DNA from: G963669295 sp963669295
GTDB taxonomy: Bacteria; Bacteroidota; Bacteroidia; Flavobacteriales_D; CALLUQ01
Assembly (NCBI GenBank): GCA_963669295.1
Contig: OY769938.1
Coordinates: forward strand, 806,001 to 870,000
Length of the DNA: 64,000 nucleotides
Direction of reading: 5' to 3'
This document shows positions 8,469 to 17,922 of this stretch, piece after piece (within the stretch, counting starts at the first letter, position 1; each line of letters starts with the position of its first letter). The notes under the pieces were generated by a model, which had not been told where the DNA came from, searched no databases, and was given only the letters and a program-made list of their open reading frames with translations. The position numbers were made by a program, and so were the translations under genes.

Positions 8469-9917
8469 TTATTCTTCTTGCTTCACTATTCGATAAAGCG
8501 CTTTTAGGCTGATCATGCCTGTAAGGAAAGCCCACAACACCCCAGCAGCGAACAATGCAGCCAAATTCCACATCCAATTTTCGAACAGGAGGTACGAGTA
8601 GTTGGCCATCAATACCATCCCCGCGGTGAATACCACCAACGAGATCAACAATTTGTAGTTAATCTTAAACTTGAAGATGTATTGCGCCAGTGCCAACTGA
8701 ACAAAAGCCGTAAAAAACTGGGTAATGAGTGTAGCAATGGCCGATCCATACGCTTCATAATACGGGATGAGCCACCAGTTAAGAGCAACGTTCATTAGCA
8801 CCCCTACCCCCGCCATAATGTTGAGGTGTTTGAGGTTGTTGTTGGCAGTAAGCAAAGTACCGAAGATATAGGTAATGGAGGTGGCAATAAAGGTAAGGAT
8901 CAACACCCGAAACGTTAATGCCGACTCGGCAACGTATTGCTTGTACATAATGCCCATAATTTCGGTGCTGTAGAAATAACACGCAGTTGCCAGCACAATG
9001 GCGCCACTTATGAGCAGCTTAAACGATAAGGCCGTTAGGTCTTCTACCTGCTGTTTCAACTTTAGCATACGAGCATACATGGGCAGCAATAGCCCTGCAA
9101 ACAGCAATGCAATCATATTGGCTGCTTCCAGCAAGCGGAACCCTTGTGCATATATGCCCGATTGTTCGGCCCCCATAGGATGCGGCAACAACCGTTCAAG
9201 CATTACACTGTCCATGCGGTTGTAAAAGGTCATGAGCAAAAAGAGCAATGCAAAGGGCAAGCTCTTTTTTAAGATCACCAACGAAAAAGGCCAATCCCAC
9301 CGCAGCTTTATGCGTTTCGATTTACGCAACACCAACGTCAATGCTACACCAGCGGTAATGGAGTATGCAATGGTTTGTGCGTATACAAACCAATCGATTT
9401 TAAAAGGCTGATCCGATACATTGCCCCACAATAATATAGAGCAAAAAGCAATGAGTAAAAACCGATCGAGTACCGAAATGATGCTGTCTTGCTTGAACAG
9501 GTGCAACCCCGACAGGTTGGAGCGCAAGTATAAAATAAACGATACCAGGGCCTGATTAAATCCAAGCACCAACAACATTTTCATTTGCTCGCCCGAATAA
9601 CCCACCGCCAATGCAAACAATACCGTTACCACAAAATAAAGGAGTACCAATACCCCCCGCAGCGATAAGATGGAAGAGAAATGTTTGTTCAACAACTGGT
9701 GGTGCTGTGCAATGTTGCGGTTGTTGAAGTTGGTAATGCCCAAATCGAGCAAGATATTGAACAAGAAAGAGAAGTTAAGTACCGCAAAGTAAAACCCAAA
9801 CTCTTCGGCTCCCACCCTATTTTGTACCGCTGTATTGATGCCCACAATCCAAAAGGGTTTCACCAACAGATTGAGAAATAGCAAAAAGGCAAGGTTCGTA
9901 ATAAACTTCTTCTGCAC
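8469..9917 (-). CDS. Wzx-like polysaccharide flippase (MATE/MOP superfamily)
   Basis: This is an integral membrane protein of about 480 residues with roughly 12-14 hydrophobic helices spread over the whole length. The N-terminus (FLLFLNLLVKPFWIVGINTAV) and NRVGAEEFGFYFAVLNFSFLF are typical of O-antigen/teichoic acid exporters. It should flip lipid-linked oligosaccharide across the inner membrane. The frame has a GTG at 9968, but that start lies upstream of a perfect -7 box (9943-9950). The next usable start, GTG at 9917 (VQKKFITN), fits better and places no coding sequence over the promoter. Confidence 0.85.
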   Translation of the reverse strand: MQKKFITNLAFLLFLNLLVKPFWIVGINTAVQNRVGAEEFGFYFAVLNFSFLFNILLDLGITNFNNRNIAQHHQLLNKHFSSILSLRGVLVLLYFVVTVLFALAVGYSGEQMKMLLVLGFNQALVSFILYLRSNLSGLHLFKQDSIISVLDRFLLIAFCSILLWGNVSDQPFKIDWFVYAQTIAYSITAGVALTLVLRKSKRIKLRWDWPFSLVILKKSLPFALLFLLMTFYNRMDSVMLERLLPHPMGAEQSGIYAQGFRLLEAANMIALLFAGLLLPMYARMLKLKQQVEDLTALSFKLLISGAIVLATACYFYSTEIMGIMYKQYVAESALTFRVLILTFIATSITYIFGTLLTANNNLKHLNIMAGVGVLMNVALNWWLIPYYEAYGSAIATLITQFFTAFVQLALAQYIFKFKINYKLLISLVVFTAGMVLMANYSYLLFENWMWNLAALFAAGVLWAFLTGMISLKALYRIVKQEE

Positions 9918-9942
9918 CGTAATGTATTGTACCGTTTGGCTA

Positions 9943-9950
9943 CAAAGATA
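9943..9950 (-). promoter_or_regulatory. Flippase operon promoter -7 box
   Basis: The minus strand reads TATCTTTG, an exact TAnnTTTG match, with a TTG 22 bases further upstream. It is placed about 25 bases before the GTG start at 9917 and drives the three-gene polysaccharide operon. Confidence 0.55.
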
Positions 9951-9996
9951 GGTTTTTGCATCAACCACAGTTCAACCTTCCATTGCACACCAAATA

Positions 9997-10028
9997 TTTG
10001 CAGGGTTGTTGGATATGCTATAAATTCG
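9997..10028 (+). promoter_or_regulatory. Glycosyltransferase promoter
   Basis: TTTG at 9997-10000 is separated by 20 bases from TAAATTCG at 10021-10028, a good Bacteroidota promoter. It lies inside the 5' extension of the open frame, which argues against the ATG at 9956 and for the TTG start at 10058. Confidence 0.6.
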
Positions 10029-10057
10029 CCCCTTTCGCACTAACGGAAGTCCAGCCT

Positions 10058-11188
10058 TTGAAAATAGTTGTCAATACCCGCTTCTTACTCAAGAAAAAAC
10101 TGGAAGGTTTTGGCTGGTTCACCTACGAAACATTCAAACGCATTACACAACAGCATCCCGAGCATGAGTTTATCTTTTTGTTCGACCGGCCTTATGATGA
10201 GCAATTCATCTTTTCCGACAACATTACCCCGGTAGTGATTGGCCCTCCGGCTCGCCACCCGGTGCTGTTTTACATCTGGTTTGAGTATGCTGTAAAGCGG
10301 ATGCTCAAAAAACACCAGCCCGATGTATTTATTTCTCCCGATGGCTACTTATGCCTTGGTACTGCCACAAAATCTATTGCCGTAATTCACGACTTGAACT
10401 TCGAGCATTACCCCGAGGATTTGCCTTATGCACACCGAAAGTACTACACCCATTTCTTTCCGAAGTTTGCACGTAAAGCCGATCGAATTATTACCGTATC
10501 CAACTTCTCGAAGCAAGATATTGTAAAGCAATACAACATTGCTGCCAGCAAAATTGATGTGGCCCACAATGGCGTGAATGAAATGTATCAACCTTCTGAT
10601 GAAGCTACCCAACAGGCTGCCCGGCAACAATTTACTAATGGAGCGCCCTACTTCATCTATGTAGGGGCTTTGCATGCCCGAAAAAATATTCATCGCTTGT
10701 TTCAAGCATTCGAGCAATTCAAAAAAACCAATAACAATGATGTAAAGCTGCTGGTGGTAGGGCAAAAAATGTTTGGCAGTGCAGCCATCAACAATGCCTA
10801 CGAGCAAATGGAACACCAGCAGGATGTGGTGTTTACCGGGCGGTTGAGCAATGAAGACTTGAACAAAGCCCTTGGGGCAGCAATGGCCATGACCTACGTG
10901 AGCTACTTCGAAGGGTTTGGAATTCCGGTAGCTGAAGCCATGCAGTGCCATACTCCGGTGATTACTTCCAACGTTACCTCGCTGCCAGAGGTAGCTGGCG
11001 ATGCTGCCTTATTGGTTGACCCCTTTTCGGTAGATGCCATTGCCAACGCCATGACGACCATGTGGAAGGATGAAGCACTTCGACAAGAACTGGTAGAGAA
11101 AGGCAAGGCACAAGTGGCTCAATTCAGTTGGCAACATACCGCCGACAATGTATGGCAAAGCATCTGTAAAACAGCCAACCATGCTTAA
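10058..11188 (+). CDS. GT4-type glycosyltransferase
   Basis: This retaining glycosyltransferase has a GT-B fold. The N-terminal half begins KIVVNTRFLLKKKLEGFG and contains SIAVIHDLNFEHYP. The C-terminal nucleotide-sugar domain has YVGALHARKNIHRLFQAF, then EGFGIPVAEAMQCHTPVI with the E-x7-E motif, and TSLPEVAGDAALLVDP. Length from the TTG start at 10058 is 376 residues. I prefer that start because the homologous part begins there and a good promoter lies at 9997-10028. The gene diverges from the flippase operon and probably adds a sugar to the same surface polysaccharide. The sugar donor is unknown. Its stop overlaps rnhB by 8 bases. Confidence 0.87.
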   Translation: MKIVVNTRFLLKKKLEGFGWFTYETFKRITQQHPEHEFIFLFDRPYDEQFIFSDNITPVVIGPPARHPVLFYIWFEYAVKRMLKKHQPDVFISPDGYLCLGTATKSIAVIHDLNFEHYPEDLPYAHRKYYTHFFPKFARKADRIITVSNFSKQDIVKQYNIAASKIDVAHNGVNEMYQPSDEATQQAARQQFTNGAPYFIYVGALHARKNIHRLFQAFEQFKKTNNNDVKLLVVGQKMFGSAAINNAYEQMEHQQDVVFTGRLSNEDLNKALGAAMAMTYVSYFEGFGIPVAEAMQCHTPVITSNVTSLPEVAGDAALLVDPFSVDAIANAMTTMWKDEALRQELVEKGKAQVAQFSWQHTADNVWQSICKTANHA

Positions 11189-11780
11189 GCAATACCACCG
11201 CAAACACACCATCGAAGCAGGATGCGATGAAGCAGGACGCGGATGCCTGGCAGGGCCGGTGGTTGCTGCAGCCGTCATCTTACCTCCTGGGTTCAGCCAC
11301 CCCATGCTCAACGACTCCAAGCAGCTGAGTGAAGCTCGACGAAAAAAGCTTCGCCCTATCATCGAACAGGAAGCACTGGCCTGGGGCGTATCGTTTGTAG
11401 ACCATAAAGAAATTGATGAAGTCAATATTTTAAATGCATCGTTTACCGCCATGCATCGTGCCATCGATCAGTTGAAAACAACTCCAGAATTATTGCTCAT
11501 TGATGGCAACCGGTTTAACCCATACCAAAACATGGAGCACCTGTGCATCATTAAAGGTGATGGCAAGTACATGTCGATTGCTGCAGCATCGGTACTGGCC
11601 AAAACCTACCGCGACGACTACATGGAGCAATTGCACCAGGAGTATCCGCATTACGGCTGGGATGGTAATAAAGGGTATCCTACAAAGGCACACCGTGAAG
11701 CCATCAGAGTTCATGGCGTTTCGCCCTATCATCGCCTCAGCTTTCGGCTATTGCCCGAGCAATTGAAACTGCCTTTGTAA
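11181..11780 (+). CDS. rnhB: Ribonuclease HII
   Basis: RNase HII cuts RNA in RNA-DNA hybrids and removes single ribonucleotides from DNA. The 199-residue protein starts at the ATG at 11181 (MLKQYHRKH), overlapping the glycosyltransferase stop; the open frame extends further upstream without homology. Active-site residues are visible: D16 and E17 in AGCDEAGRG, the aspartate of LLLIDGNRF, and the aspartate in TYRDDYM. The usual HYGWDGNKGYPTKAH segment follows. It is presumably cotranscribed with the glycosyltransferase without a functional link. Confidence 0.96.
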   Translation: MLKQYHRKHTIEAGCDEAGRGCLAGPVVAAAVILPPGFSHPMLNDSKQLSEARRKKLRPIIEQEALAWGVSFVDHKEIDEVNILNASFTAMHRAIDQLKTTPELLLIDGNRFNPYQNMEHLCIIKGDGKYMSIAAASVLAKTYRDDYMEQLHQEYPHYGWDGNKGYPTKAHREAIRVHGVSPYHRLSFRLLPEQLKLPL

Positions 11781-11893
11781 TTCATTGCCTATTATCCACA
11801 TTTCCTTGTTTATACATTTACCAACCCCACTCTTCCACAAGTGAATTAACTGCTAATTTTACCCCTTAACAAGCATTGAATTCATTCTGCTCC

Positions 11894-14644
11894 ATGGTAA
11901 AAAAGGCATTGTTGGTTGTTCTTACCCTCGGATTGGCTGCGGCCATTTATTTTGGGTATCGCTATTTCGAAACCGAAGTTACCCCGGTGAGCGAAACCAT
12001 TAATGCCATTCCTTCAGATGCCGCTTTCATCCTGGAAACACGCAACCTTCAAGGCATGTGGCACAAGCTCTCCCAAACCAACATCATGTGGGAGGAACTG
12101 AAAACCACCGAATACTTTTACAAGCTGAACGAAGTGGGGAACTACATCGATTCTTTATTTGTGAAAAACGATAAGCTGCACCAACTGCTGCAAAACAAAT
12201 CGGTGATGATTTCGGCACACATGTCGGGAGCCAACAACTACGAATTCTTGTATTGTACTGGTGTCCCTTCCCAGCTCGACGAAACGGCAGTAAATGCCAT
12301 GATAGATGAGCTTACCAACGGCAAAGCACAAACCAGCAATAGAACGTACGACGAAACTACCATCTACAAAGTGCATGTAACAAACGCACAATTCACCTTC
12401 TCCTACGCCCTTAAAAATGGCATTTTCATTACCAGTGTATCACCAGTACTGGTAGAAGATGCAGTGCGCCACCTCAACTCGGGAGTTTCGTTGGCGCAAG
12501 ACCGTGGGTTTATGAAAGTGCAAAAAACCGCTGGAGTAAAAACCATAGACGGTAACCTTTACTTCAACTACAACAGTTTTCCAAAAATTCTGGCCACCCA
12601 CTTCAACAAAACCACCAACCAACAAGCCTTACCCATCGAAGGGTTTTCAGACTGGACTGAATTAGACATCGACATTAAGCCCAACGCATTATTGCTCAAT
12701 GGCTACACCTATACCAACGATTCGGTAAACAATTATCTCAACGTATTGCTTGGGCAGGAACCTCAGGAAATTGAAATTACTGAAGCCATCCCCTACAATG
12801 CTGCCTGGGTTTTTGGAGTGGGACTAAGCGACTTTAAACTCTACTTTAACAACTACAAGGTTCACCTCGACCGCAGCAACCTCTTGTTCGATTACGAAAA
12901 AAACATCAATACCATTAACGATCGCTACGACTGCAACATTTACGACGACTTGCTGGCATGGATCGGCAATGAAATGGCAGTAGTGATTACTGAGCCAGCC
13001 AATGAAGAATTGGCCAACAATACCTTTGCTATTTTTAAGGCCAACAACATCGACAATGCCAAAAGTGGTATGATGCATTTGGTGCAAAAAATTGCAGCGG
13101 CAGACTCCAGCCAACCAGAAATGGAAGAGTTTAAAGGATTAAGCATTTTTCAGTTGAATGGAGAAAACTTACACAGCACCTTGCTCGGCAGGCAGTTTAA
13201 GGGCCTTGAAACCCCTTACTTCTTTTTCCTGGAAGATTATGTGGTATTTGGCAACAGCAAAAGTGCTGTACGCAACTACATCAGCGATTACCAGGCGGAA
13301 CGCACCTTGCAGCAAGATATAAACTTTGATGCTTTTGCCGAACAATTGGCTTCAGAAACCAACTTATTTTTGTACAACAACATTGCCCGGTCGCCTCAAA
13401 TTTATCAGCTCTTTTTAAACGATGAGCATGTGGCTGATGTGGATAAAAACATTGACCTGTTTCGCAAATTTGAAGCCTTTGCCATGCAATTTAGTGCAGA
13501 GAAAGAAAACAAGTTTTACAACAACGTACTGTTGAAGTACAACCCTGTGTACAAGCAAGAAACACGCTCGCTATGGGAAACACCATTGCTGGCATCCATT
13601 AGCAGCAGGCCATGGCTGGTAACCAATCACTACACCGATGCCAAAGAAGTAGCCATACAAGACGACAGCAACAAAGTGTACTTGATTAGCAATACAGGCA
13701 AGCTACTGTGGGAACGTCAGTTGAATCAAAAAATAATGGGTGGAATTACCCAAATAGATGTGCTGAACAACAACAAATTGCAAATGCTGTTCAACACCTC
13801 CTCACACATTTACCTGCTCGACCGGAACGGCAATGATGTGAGTGGATTTCCGGTAGCCCTACCGGCTCCTGCCACCAATGCCATTGCAGCCATGGACTAC
13901 GATCAAAACAAAAACTACCGCTTGCTGGTAGCCTGTGCCGACGACATGGTATACAACTACGATAAAACTGGCCAGCGCCTCGAAGGGTGGGAATACCAAA
14001 GCACCGAATCGTCGGTAACACAACCCATTCGCCATTTTGTACTGGGCGATAAAGACTACATTCTCATTATTGATGAAGCCGGCAACATTCAATTGTGCGA
14101 TCGAAGAGGCAATAACAGGTACGAGGTAAAAGAGAAAGTAGCAGGGCTTTCGAACAACCCGGTATACTTAGAAATAGGCAAAGACATTCACGTCAGTAAA
14201 CTGGTGTATACCGACACCACCGGAAGTGTAGTAAAATTGATGTTTGGTGGCGCCAAAGACACCACTGCTGTTCGATCGGTTGGGAATCACTTTTTTGATT
14301 ACAAAGATTTGGATGGCGATAAAGCCATGGAGTACATTTTTGTAAGCGACAACAACCTGTCGGTGTACGGGCCTGATAAAAACCTGGTGTTTGAACACGA
14401 CTTTGACAGCACCATTACCTTGCGCCCACAAATATTTGAGTTCGGCACCTCTTCCAAAATTGGCATTGTATCTGCCAACACCAATGAGCTGTTTCTTTTT
14501 AATGCATTGGGCACGCTCGATGCCGATATGCCATTGTATGGCTCTACCCCTTTCAGCATCAGCGATATCAATAAGGATGGCGCCTTAAACCTGGTGGTGG
14601 GCAGCATCGATCAAAACATCTACACCTATACCATAAAAGAGTAG
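11894..14644 (+). CDS. Large membrane-anchored DUF3352-like protein with C-terminal propeller-like repeats
   Basis: I do not recognise a precise function for this 916-residue protein. It starts at the ATG at 11894 (MVKKALLVV), and residues 4-22 form one N-terminal hydrophobic anchor. The following region (INAIPSDAAFILETRN, then repeats of similar mixed alpha/beta character to about residue 560) resembles DUF3352 proteins of Bacteroidota. From about 570 to the end there are repeated short blades such as YLLDRNGNDVSGFPVALP, YNYDKTGQRLEGWEY, DLDGDKAMEYIFVSDN and DINKDGALNLVVGS. These look like a PQQ/FG-GAP type beta-propeller with Asp-rich loops that could bind calcium. Location is probably periplasmic, tethered to the inner membrane. 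The OmpA-family gene follows after 200 bases with its own promoter. Confidence 0.7.
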   Translation: MVKKALLVVLTLGLAAAIYFGYRYFETEVTPVSETINAIPSDAAFILETRNLQGMWHKLSQTNIMWEELKTTEYFYKLNEVGNYIDSLFVKNDKLHQLLQNKSVMISAHMSGANNYEFLYCTGVPSQLDETAVNAMIDELTNGKAQTSNRTYDETTIYKVHVTNAQFTFSYALKNGIFITSVSPVLVEDAVRHLNSGVSLAQDRGFMKVQKTAGVKTIDGNLYFNYNSFPKILATHFNKTTNQQALPIEGFSDWTELDIDIKPNALLLNGYTYTNDSVNNYLNVLLGQEPQEIEITEAIPYNAAWVFGVGLSDFKLYFNNYKVHLDRSNLLFDYEKNINTINDRYDCNIYDDLLAWIGNEMAVVITEPANEELANNTFAIFKANNIDNAKSGMMHLVQKIAAADSSQPEMEEFKGLSIFQLNGENLHSTLLGRQFKGLETPYFFFLEDYVVFGNSKSAVRNYISDYQAERTLQQDINFDAFAEQLASETNLFLYNNIARSPQIYQLFLNDEHVADVDKNIDLFRKFEAFAMQFSAEKENKFYNNVLLKYNPVYKQETRSLWETPLLASISSRPWLVTNHYTDAKEVAIQDDSNKVYLISNTGKLLWERQLNQKIMGGITQIDVLNNNKLQMLFNTSSHIYLLDRNGNDVSGFPVALPAPATNAIAAMDYDQNKNYRLLVACADDMVYNYDKTGQRLEGWEYQSTESSVTQPIRHFVLGDKDYILIIDEAGNIQLCDRRGNNRYEVKEKVAGLSNNPVYLEIGKDIHVSKLVYTDTTGSVVKLMFGGAKDTTAVRSVGNHFFDYKDLDGDKAMEYIFVSDNNLSVYGPDKNLVFEHDFDSTITLRPQIFEFGTSSKIGIVSANTNELFLFNALGTLDADMPLYGSTPFSISDINKDGALNLVVGSIDQNIYTYTIKE

Positions 14645-14774
14645 TTCTCACTCTTTATTAAATGCGATTCTTGCAAGCGAAAAAACAACATTAACCAACT
14701 ATTTCCCAGGCAATTACCAAAAATCTCATCGTTTAACCTCAATGCTTAGATTCCTTATTTTATTTCATAAAATG

Positions 14775-14806
14775 TTTGAGCAATCGTTTGGGATTCAATA
14801 CATTTA
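14775..14806 (+). promoter_or_regulatory. Promoter of the OmpA/TSP3 gene
   Basis: TTTG at 14775-14778, then exactly 20 bases, then TACATTTA at 14799-14806, followed by a leader of about 33 bases to the ATG at 14846. The rest of the 200-base gap after the DUF3352-like gene shows nothing else. Confidence 0.6.
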
Positions 14807-14845
14807 ACACCTGTAGCAAGTAAAATCAACCAAATTTAACGTACC

Positions 14846-17281
14846 ATGAGAAAGCTTAACCTAACCTTTGTGTTATTGATTTTACTGCTTTCCTTCGAAA
14901 CCACCGCCCAGGAATACCTGGGGCTGCACAGCAGCAATTATTTAGGCGTAAATGGCCTGGGATTGCAACCCGCATCGGTCGTTGATAATCGCCTGCACCA
15001 CGACGGTAATGTACTCGGTTTTACCGTGAGTGGGTACAACAATTACATTCAATTCGATACCGAGGGATTTAAACGCTCCAATTGGGATGTCGACGACTAT
15101 GGCGACAAATTCCTATCGGAAGTTCGCAAAGACGGCAAGGCCAAGTCGTTGTATGTGAACAACGAGATTACCTTACCTTCTTACATGTACTCCAACAACA
15201 AATGGGGTATTGGATTCAACTGGCGCTTGCGCACCATGGTGAATATTGATGGGGTAAGCGAACAATTGGGCAAGCTCTTGTTGGAAGAATTGGAGTATCC
15301 CACTTTGTGGATCACCAACTTGAACAACAAAGACCTGAGCATTCAAACCATGACGTGGGCCGACTATGGCATTACCTATGGCAGGGTATTGCGCGATCAC
15401 GACGAGCACTTCATGAAAATGGGAGGTACCGTAAAACTCTTGCAAGGGTTGCAAGGGGGCTATATGTTTATCGATGATTTGAAGTATGAATTCTACAACG
15501 CCGATACACTAAGCCTTTTTACTACTGATGTGGAGTATGGCCACTCCGATAACTTTGAAGTAGATCAAGATGAAATCAAGTACAAATTTATTGCCAACCC
15601 CACCGTTGGGCTTGACCTTGGTTTCGTGTATGAATTTCGCCCTAACCATGCCGACTACAAGTACGACATGGATGGGCAGGAAGGATTGTGGCGCGACGAC
15701 CTGAACAAATATAAGTTCAGGGCCGGTGTAGCCATTACCGACATCGGACGGATTAAATTTGGCAAAGGTGATTTGAGTCGCGACTTTCATGCCGACATTA
15801 CCGATATGCCATTGAGTGAGTTCGACGATGTAGAAACCGTATTTGATTTCGACGATTCGTTGAACAACAAATTCGATTTCAATACCAACGACGAAGATTT
15901 CTTTACCATGCAGCTGCCTACTGCCATCAGCTTGCAATTGGATTACAACATCCACAAAGATTTTTACCTGAACGTTACCCCGTTTTGGGCCTTGCAATTC
16001 AAAAACGACAAGAACAAGGTACACCACATGACCCGCTATACGGTAACACCGCGATGGGATCACAAGTGGTTTGGTGCCGCTATTCCTGTTTCTATGAGTA
16101 GCTTTTATGGGTTCAACTACGGACTTGGACTTCGACTCGGACCTGTATTAATAGGCACCTCCAACATTAAGCCGGTAGTAAAAATGGGCAATGTGCGTGG
16201 AGGCGATTTGTATTTTGCCTTGAAAGTGCCCATACCACACCGACATCCTAAAGACCGCGACAAAGACAAGGTTTCGGACAAGATGGATGAATGTATTGAT
16301 GTACCAGGAGTATGGGCGTTTAAAGGATGTCCCGACACCGACGGAGATGGCATTCAAGACACCAAAGACGATTGTCCTGCCGAGGCCGGCTTAATTGAGT
16401 TTAATGGATGTCCTGATACCGATGGTGATGGCATTATCGACAAAAACGATAGCTGTGTTACTGTTGCAGGTATTGCACAATTCTTTGGATGCCCCGATAC
16501 GGATAGCGATGGCATACAAGACAGTAAAGACGATTGTCCTGAAGAAGCCGGATTGGCGCAGTTCAATGGATGTCCTGACCGCGATAACGATGGTGTAAAA
16601 GACAGCGATGACCTTTGCCCCGACAATCCTGGGCCTGTGGAAAATCAAGGATGTCCCGATACTGATAAAGATGGCATCTTCGACTACCTCGACGAATGTC
16701 CTGAAGTACCTGGGCCAGCTGAAAATAGAGGCTGTCCTTACCCCGATACCGATGGCGATGGATTATTGGATAAAGACGATCAATGTCCGACCATTGCAGG
16801 ACCGAAAGAAAACAACGGCTGCCCGTACAAAGACACCGATGGCGATACCGTGTTAGACAAAGACGATATGTGCCCTACAACACCGGGTACAGTAGAAAAC
16901 AACGGTTGTCCTGAAATTAAGAAAGAAGAGCAGGAAATCATTAACACTGCTTTCGACAACCTTGAATTCGAAACAGGCAAAGCCGTTATCAAATTCGAAT
17001 CGTACGAATCGTTAGAGGAACTGGGCAAGCTATTGGTGAAGAAACCCGATTGGAAATTGAAAATTGCCGGGCATACCGACAATGTGGGAAGCGCTCGTTC
17101 GAACCTTGTATTGTCGAAAAAGCGTGCTGAAGCATTGCGCGACTTCTTAGCCGAGCGTGGCATTAGCGCAGAGCGATTCATTGTTGAATACTACGGTGAA
17201 GAAAAGCCCATAGAAACCAATGATACTAGAGAAGGTAGACAGAAAAACAGAAGAGTAGAAATGATCATTGTATTTGAATAA
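14846..17281 (+). CDS. Outer-membrane beta-barrel protein with thrombospondin type 3 repeats and OmpA domain
   Basis: The 811-residue protein has a signal peptide (residues 1-21, ending TTAQ). The N-terminal part to about residue 465 is rich in aromatic beta-strands and resembles DUF5723 barrels. Residues about 469-691 hold eight thrombospondin type 3 calcium-binding repeats (DTDGDGIQDTKDDCP and variants, each with a Cys pair). Residues about 700-811 are an OmpA peptidoglycan-binding domain with GHTDNVGSARSN and NRRVEMII. It should anchor the outer membrane to peptidoglycan, the TSP3 stalk acting as a Ca-stiffened spacer in the periplasm. A good promoter lies upstream and a terminator directly downstream, so it is probably monocistronic. 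Confidence 0.9.
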   Translation: MRKLNLTFVLLILLLSFETTAQEYLGLHSSNYLGVNGLGLQPASVVDNRLHHDGNVLGFTVSGYNNYIQFDTEGFKRSNWDVDDYGDKFLSEVRKDGKAKSLYVNNEITLPSYMYSNNKWGIGFNWRLRTMVNIDGVSEQLGKLLLEELEYPTLWITNLNNKDLSIQTMTWADYGITYGRVLRDHDEHFMKMGGTVKLLQGLQGGYMFIDDLKYEFYNADTLSLFTTDVEYGHSDNFEVDQDEIKYKFIANPTVGLDLGFVYEFRPNHADYKYDMDGQEGLWRDDLNKYKFRAGVAITDIGRIKFGKGDLSRDFHADITDMPLSEFDDVETVFDFDDSLNNKFDFNTNDEDFFTMQLPTAISLQLDYNIHKDFYLNVTPFWALQFKNDKNKVHHMTRYTVTPRWDHKWFGAAIPVSMSSFYGFNYGLGLRLGPVLIGTSNIKPVVKMGNVRGGDLYFALKVPIPHRHPKDRDKDKVSDKMDECIDVPGVWAFKGCPDTDGDGIQDTKDDCPAEAGLIEFNGCPDTDGDGIIDKNDSCVTVAGIAQFFGCPDTDSDGIQDSKDDCPEEAGLAQFNGCPDRDNDGVKDSDDLCPDNPGPVENQGCPDTDKDGIFDYLDECPEVPGPAENRGCPYPDTDGDGLLDKDDQCPTIAGPKENNGCPYKDTDGDTVLDKDDMCPTTPGTVENNGCPEIKKEEQEIINTAFDNLEFETGKAVIKFESYESLEELGKLLVKKPDWKLKIAGHTDNVGSARSNLVLSKKRAEALRDFLAERGISAERFIVEYYGEEKPIETNDTREGRQKNRRVEMIIVFE

Positions 17282-17300
17282 TAATAAAAGCTACAGCTCG

Positions 17301-17336
17301 AAAGGCCATTCGCAAGATGCGGATGGCCTTTTTTGA
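17301..17336 (+). terminator. Terminator after the OmpA/TSP3 gene
   Basis: Stem AAAGGCCAT with ATGGCCTTT, plus an inner CGC/GCG pairing, followed by TTTTTT. It ends transcription before the 22-bp array. Confidence 0.85.
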
Positions 17337-17466
17337 TGGCTGTAAATGCAAAAACACCCTCAAAATGCCCTACGAGATGTGCCTTTTCAAAAAAGGCAAT
17401 TTTCACCCCTGGTTTTTTCCTAAAAATCAACATTTAATTAAGTTTCGATACCGTATTTACCGGAGA

Positions 17467-17839
17467 CACTCCGAGTGTTTCCTTAACCACTCAGACTATT
17501 GATGGTATACACTCATACCATTGAAGGGAAGCACTCCAACCATTGAAAGGGGGCACTTATACCATTGAAGGGAAGCACTCTAACCATTGAAGGGAGGCAC
17601 TCTAACCATTGAAGGGAGGCACTCCAACCATTGAAAGGGGGCACTCCAACCATTGAAAGGAGGCGCTCCAACCATTGAAGGGAAGCACTCGAACCATTGA
17701 AAGAGGACACTCGAACCATTGAAGGGAAGCACTCATACCATTGAAAGGGAGCACTCTAACCATTGAAGGGAAGCACTCTAACCATTGAAGGGGGGCACTC
17801 ATACCATGGAGTGAATACACTTCGAGCATTAATACCATG
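17467..17839 (+). repeat. Tandem array of 22-bp repeats upstream of a LytTR regulator
   Basis: Thirteen well-conserved, uninterrupted 22-bp units run from 17510 to 17795. Each reads CACTC, two variable bases, ACCATTGAA, then a run of about six purines. The flanks hold degenerate units at 17467 (21 bp), 17488, 17796 and 17818. Variation is patterned: the purine half changes almost only between A and G, and the two bases after CACTC vary, while ACCATTGAA is almost fixed. There are no spacers, so this is not CRISPR. The array lies between the OmpA terminator and the promoter at 17875, in a 640-base gap without genes. A perfect inverted repeat, ACACTC-C-GAGTGT, sits at 17466-17478. Two minus-strand open frames across the array are by-products of the repeat. 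Function is unknown. Confidence 0.95.
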
Positions 17840-17874
17840 CATTACCACCTCTTTAAGAAGGTGAGCGCATCACC

Positions 17875-17904
17875 TTGTTTTTCCTACTACTTTCTCTAAC
17901 TTTA
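17875..17904 (+). promoter_or_regulatory. Promoter of the LytTR response regulator gene
   Basis: TTG at 17875-17877, 19 bases, then TAACTTTA at 17897-17904. The predicted transcript starts about 10 bases before the ATG at 17923, so the 22-bp array lies just upstream of the promoter and is not in the leader. Confidence 0.6.
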
Positions 17905-17922
17905 TATTTCATTGCGTACTGT

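Noticed and set aside
15509..16063. Minus-strand open frame opposite the OmpA/TSP3 gene
   Set aside because: Antisense to a well-supported beta-barrel coding region with signal peptide and OmpA domain.
17513..17838. Two minus-strand open frames of 68 and 78 residues in the repeat array
   Set aside because: The 22-bp period shifts the frame each unit, so all minus frames stay open by repetition. There is no start context, promoter or conserved domain, and variation does not follow codon positions.
17467..17839. The tandem array as a CRISPR array
   Set aside because: Units are contiguous with no spacers, and there are no cas genes or leader.
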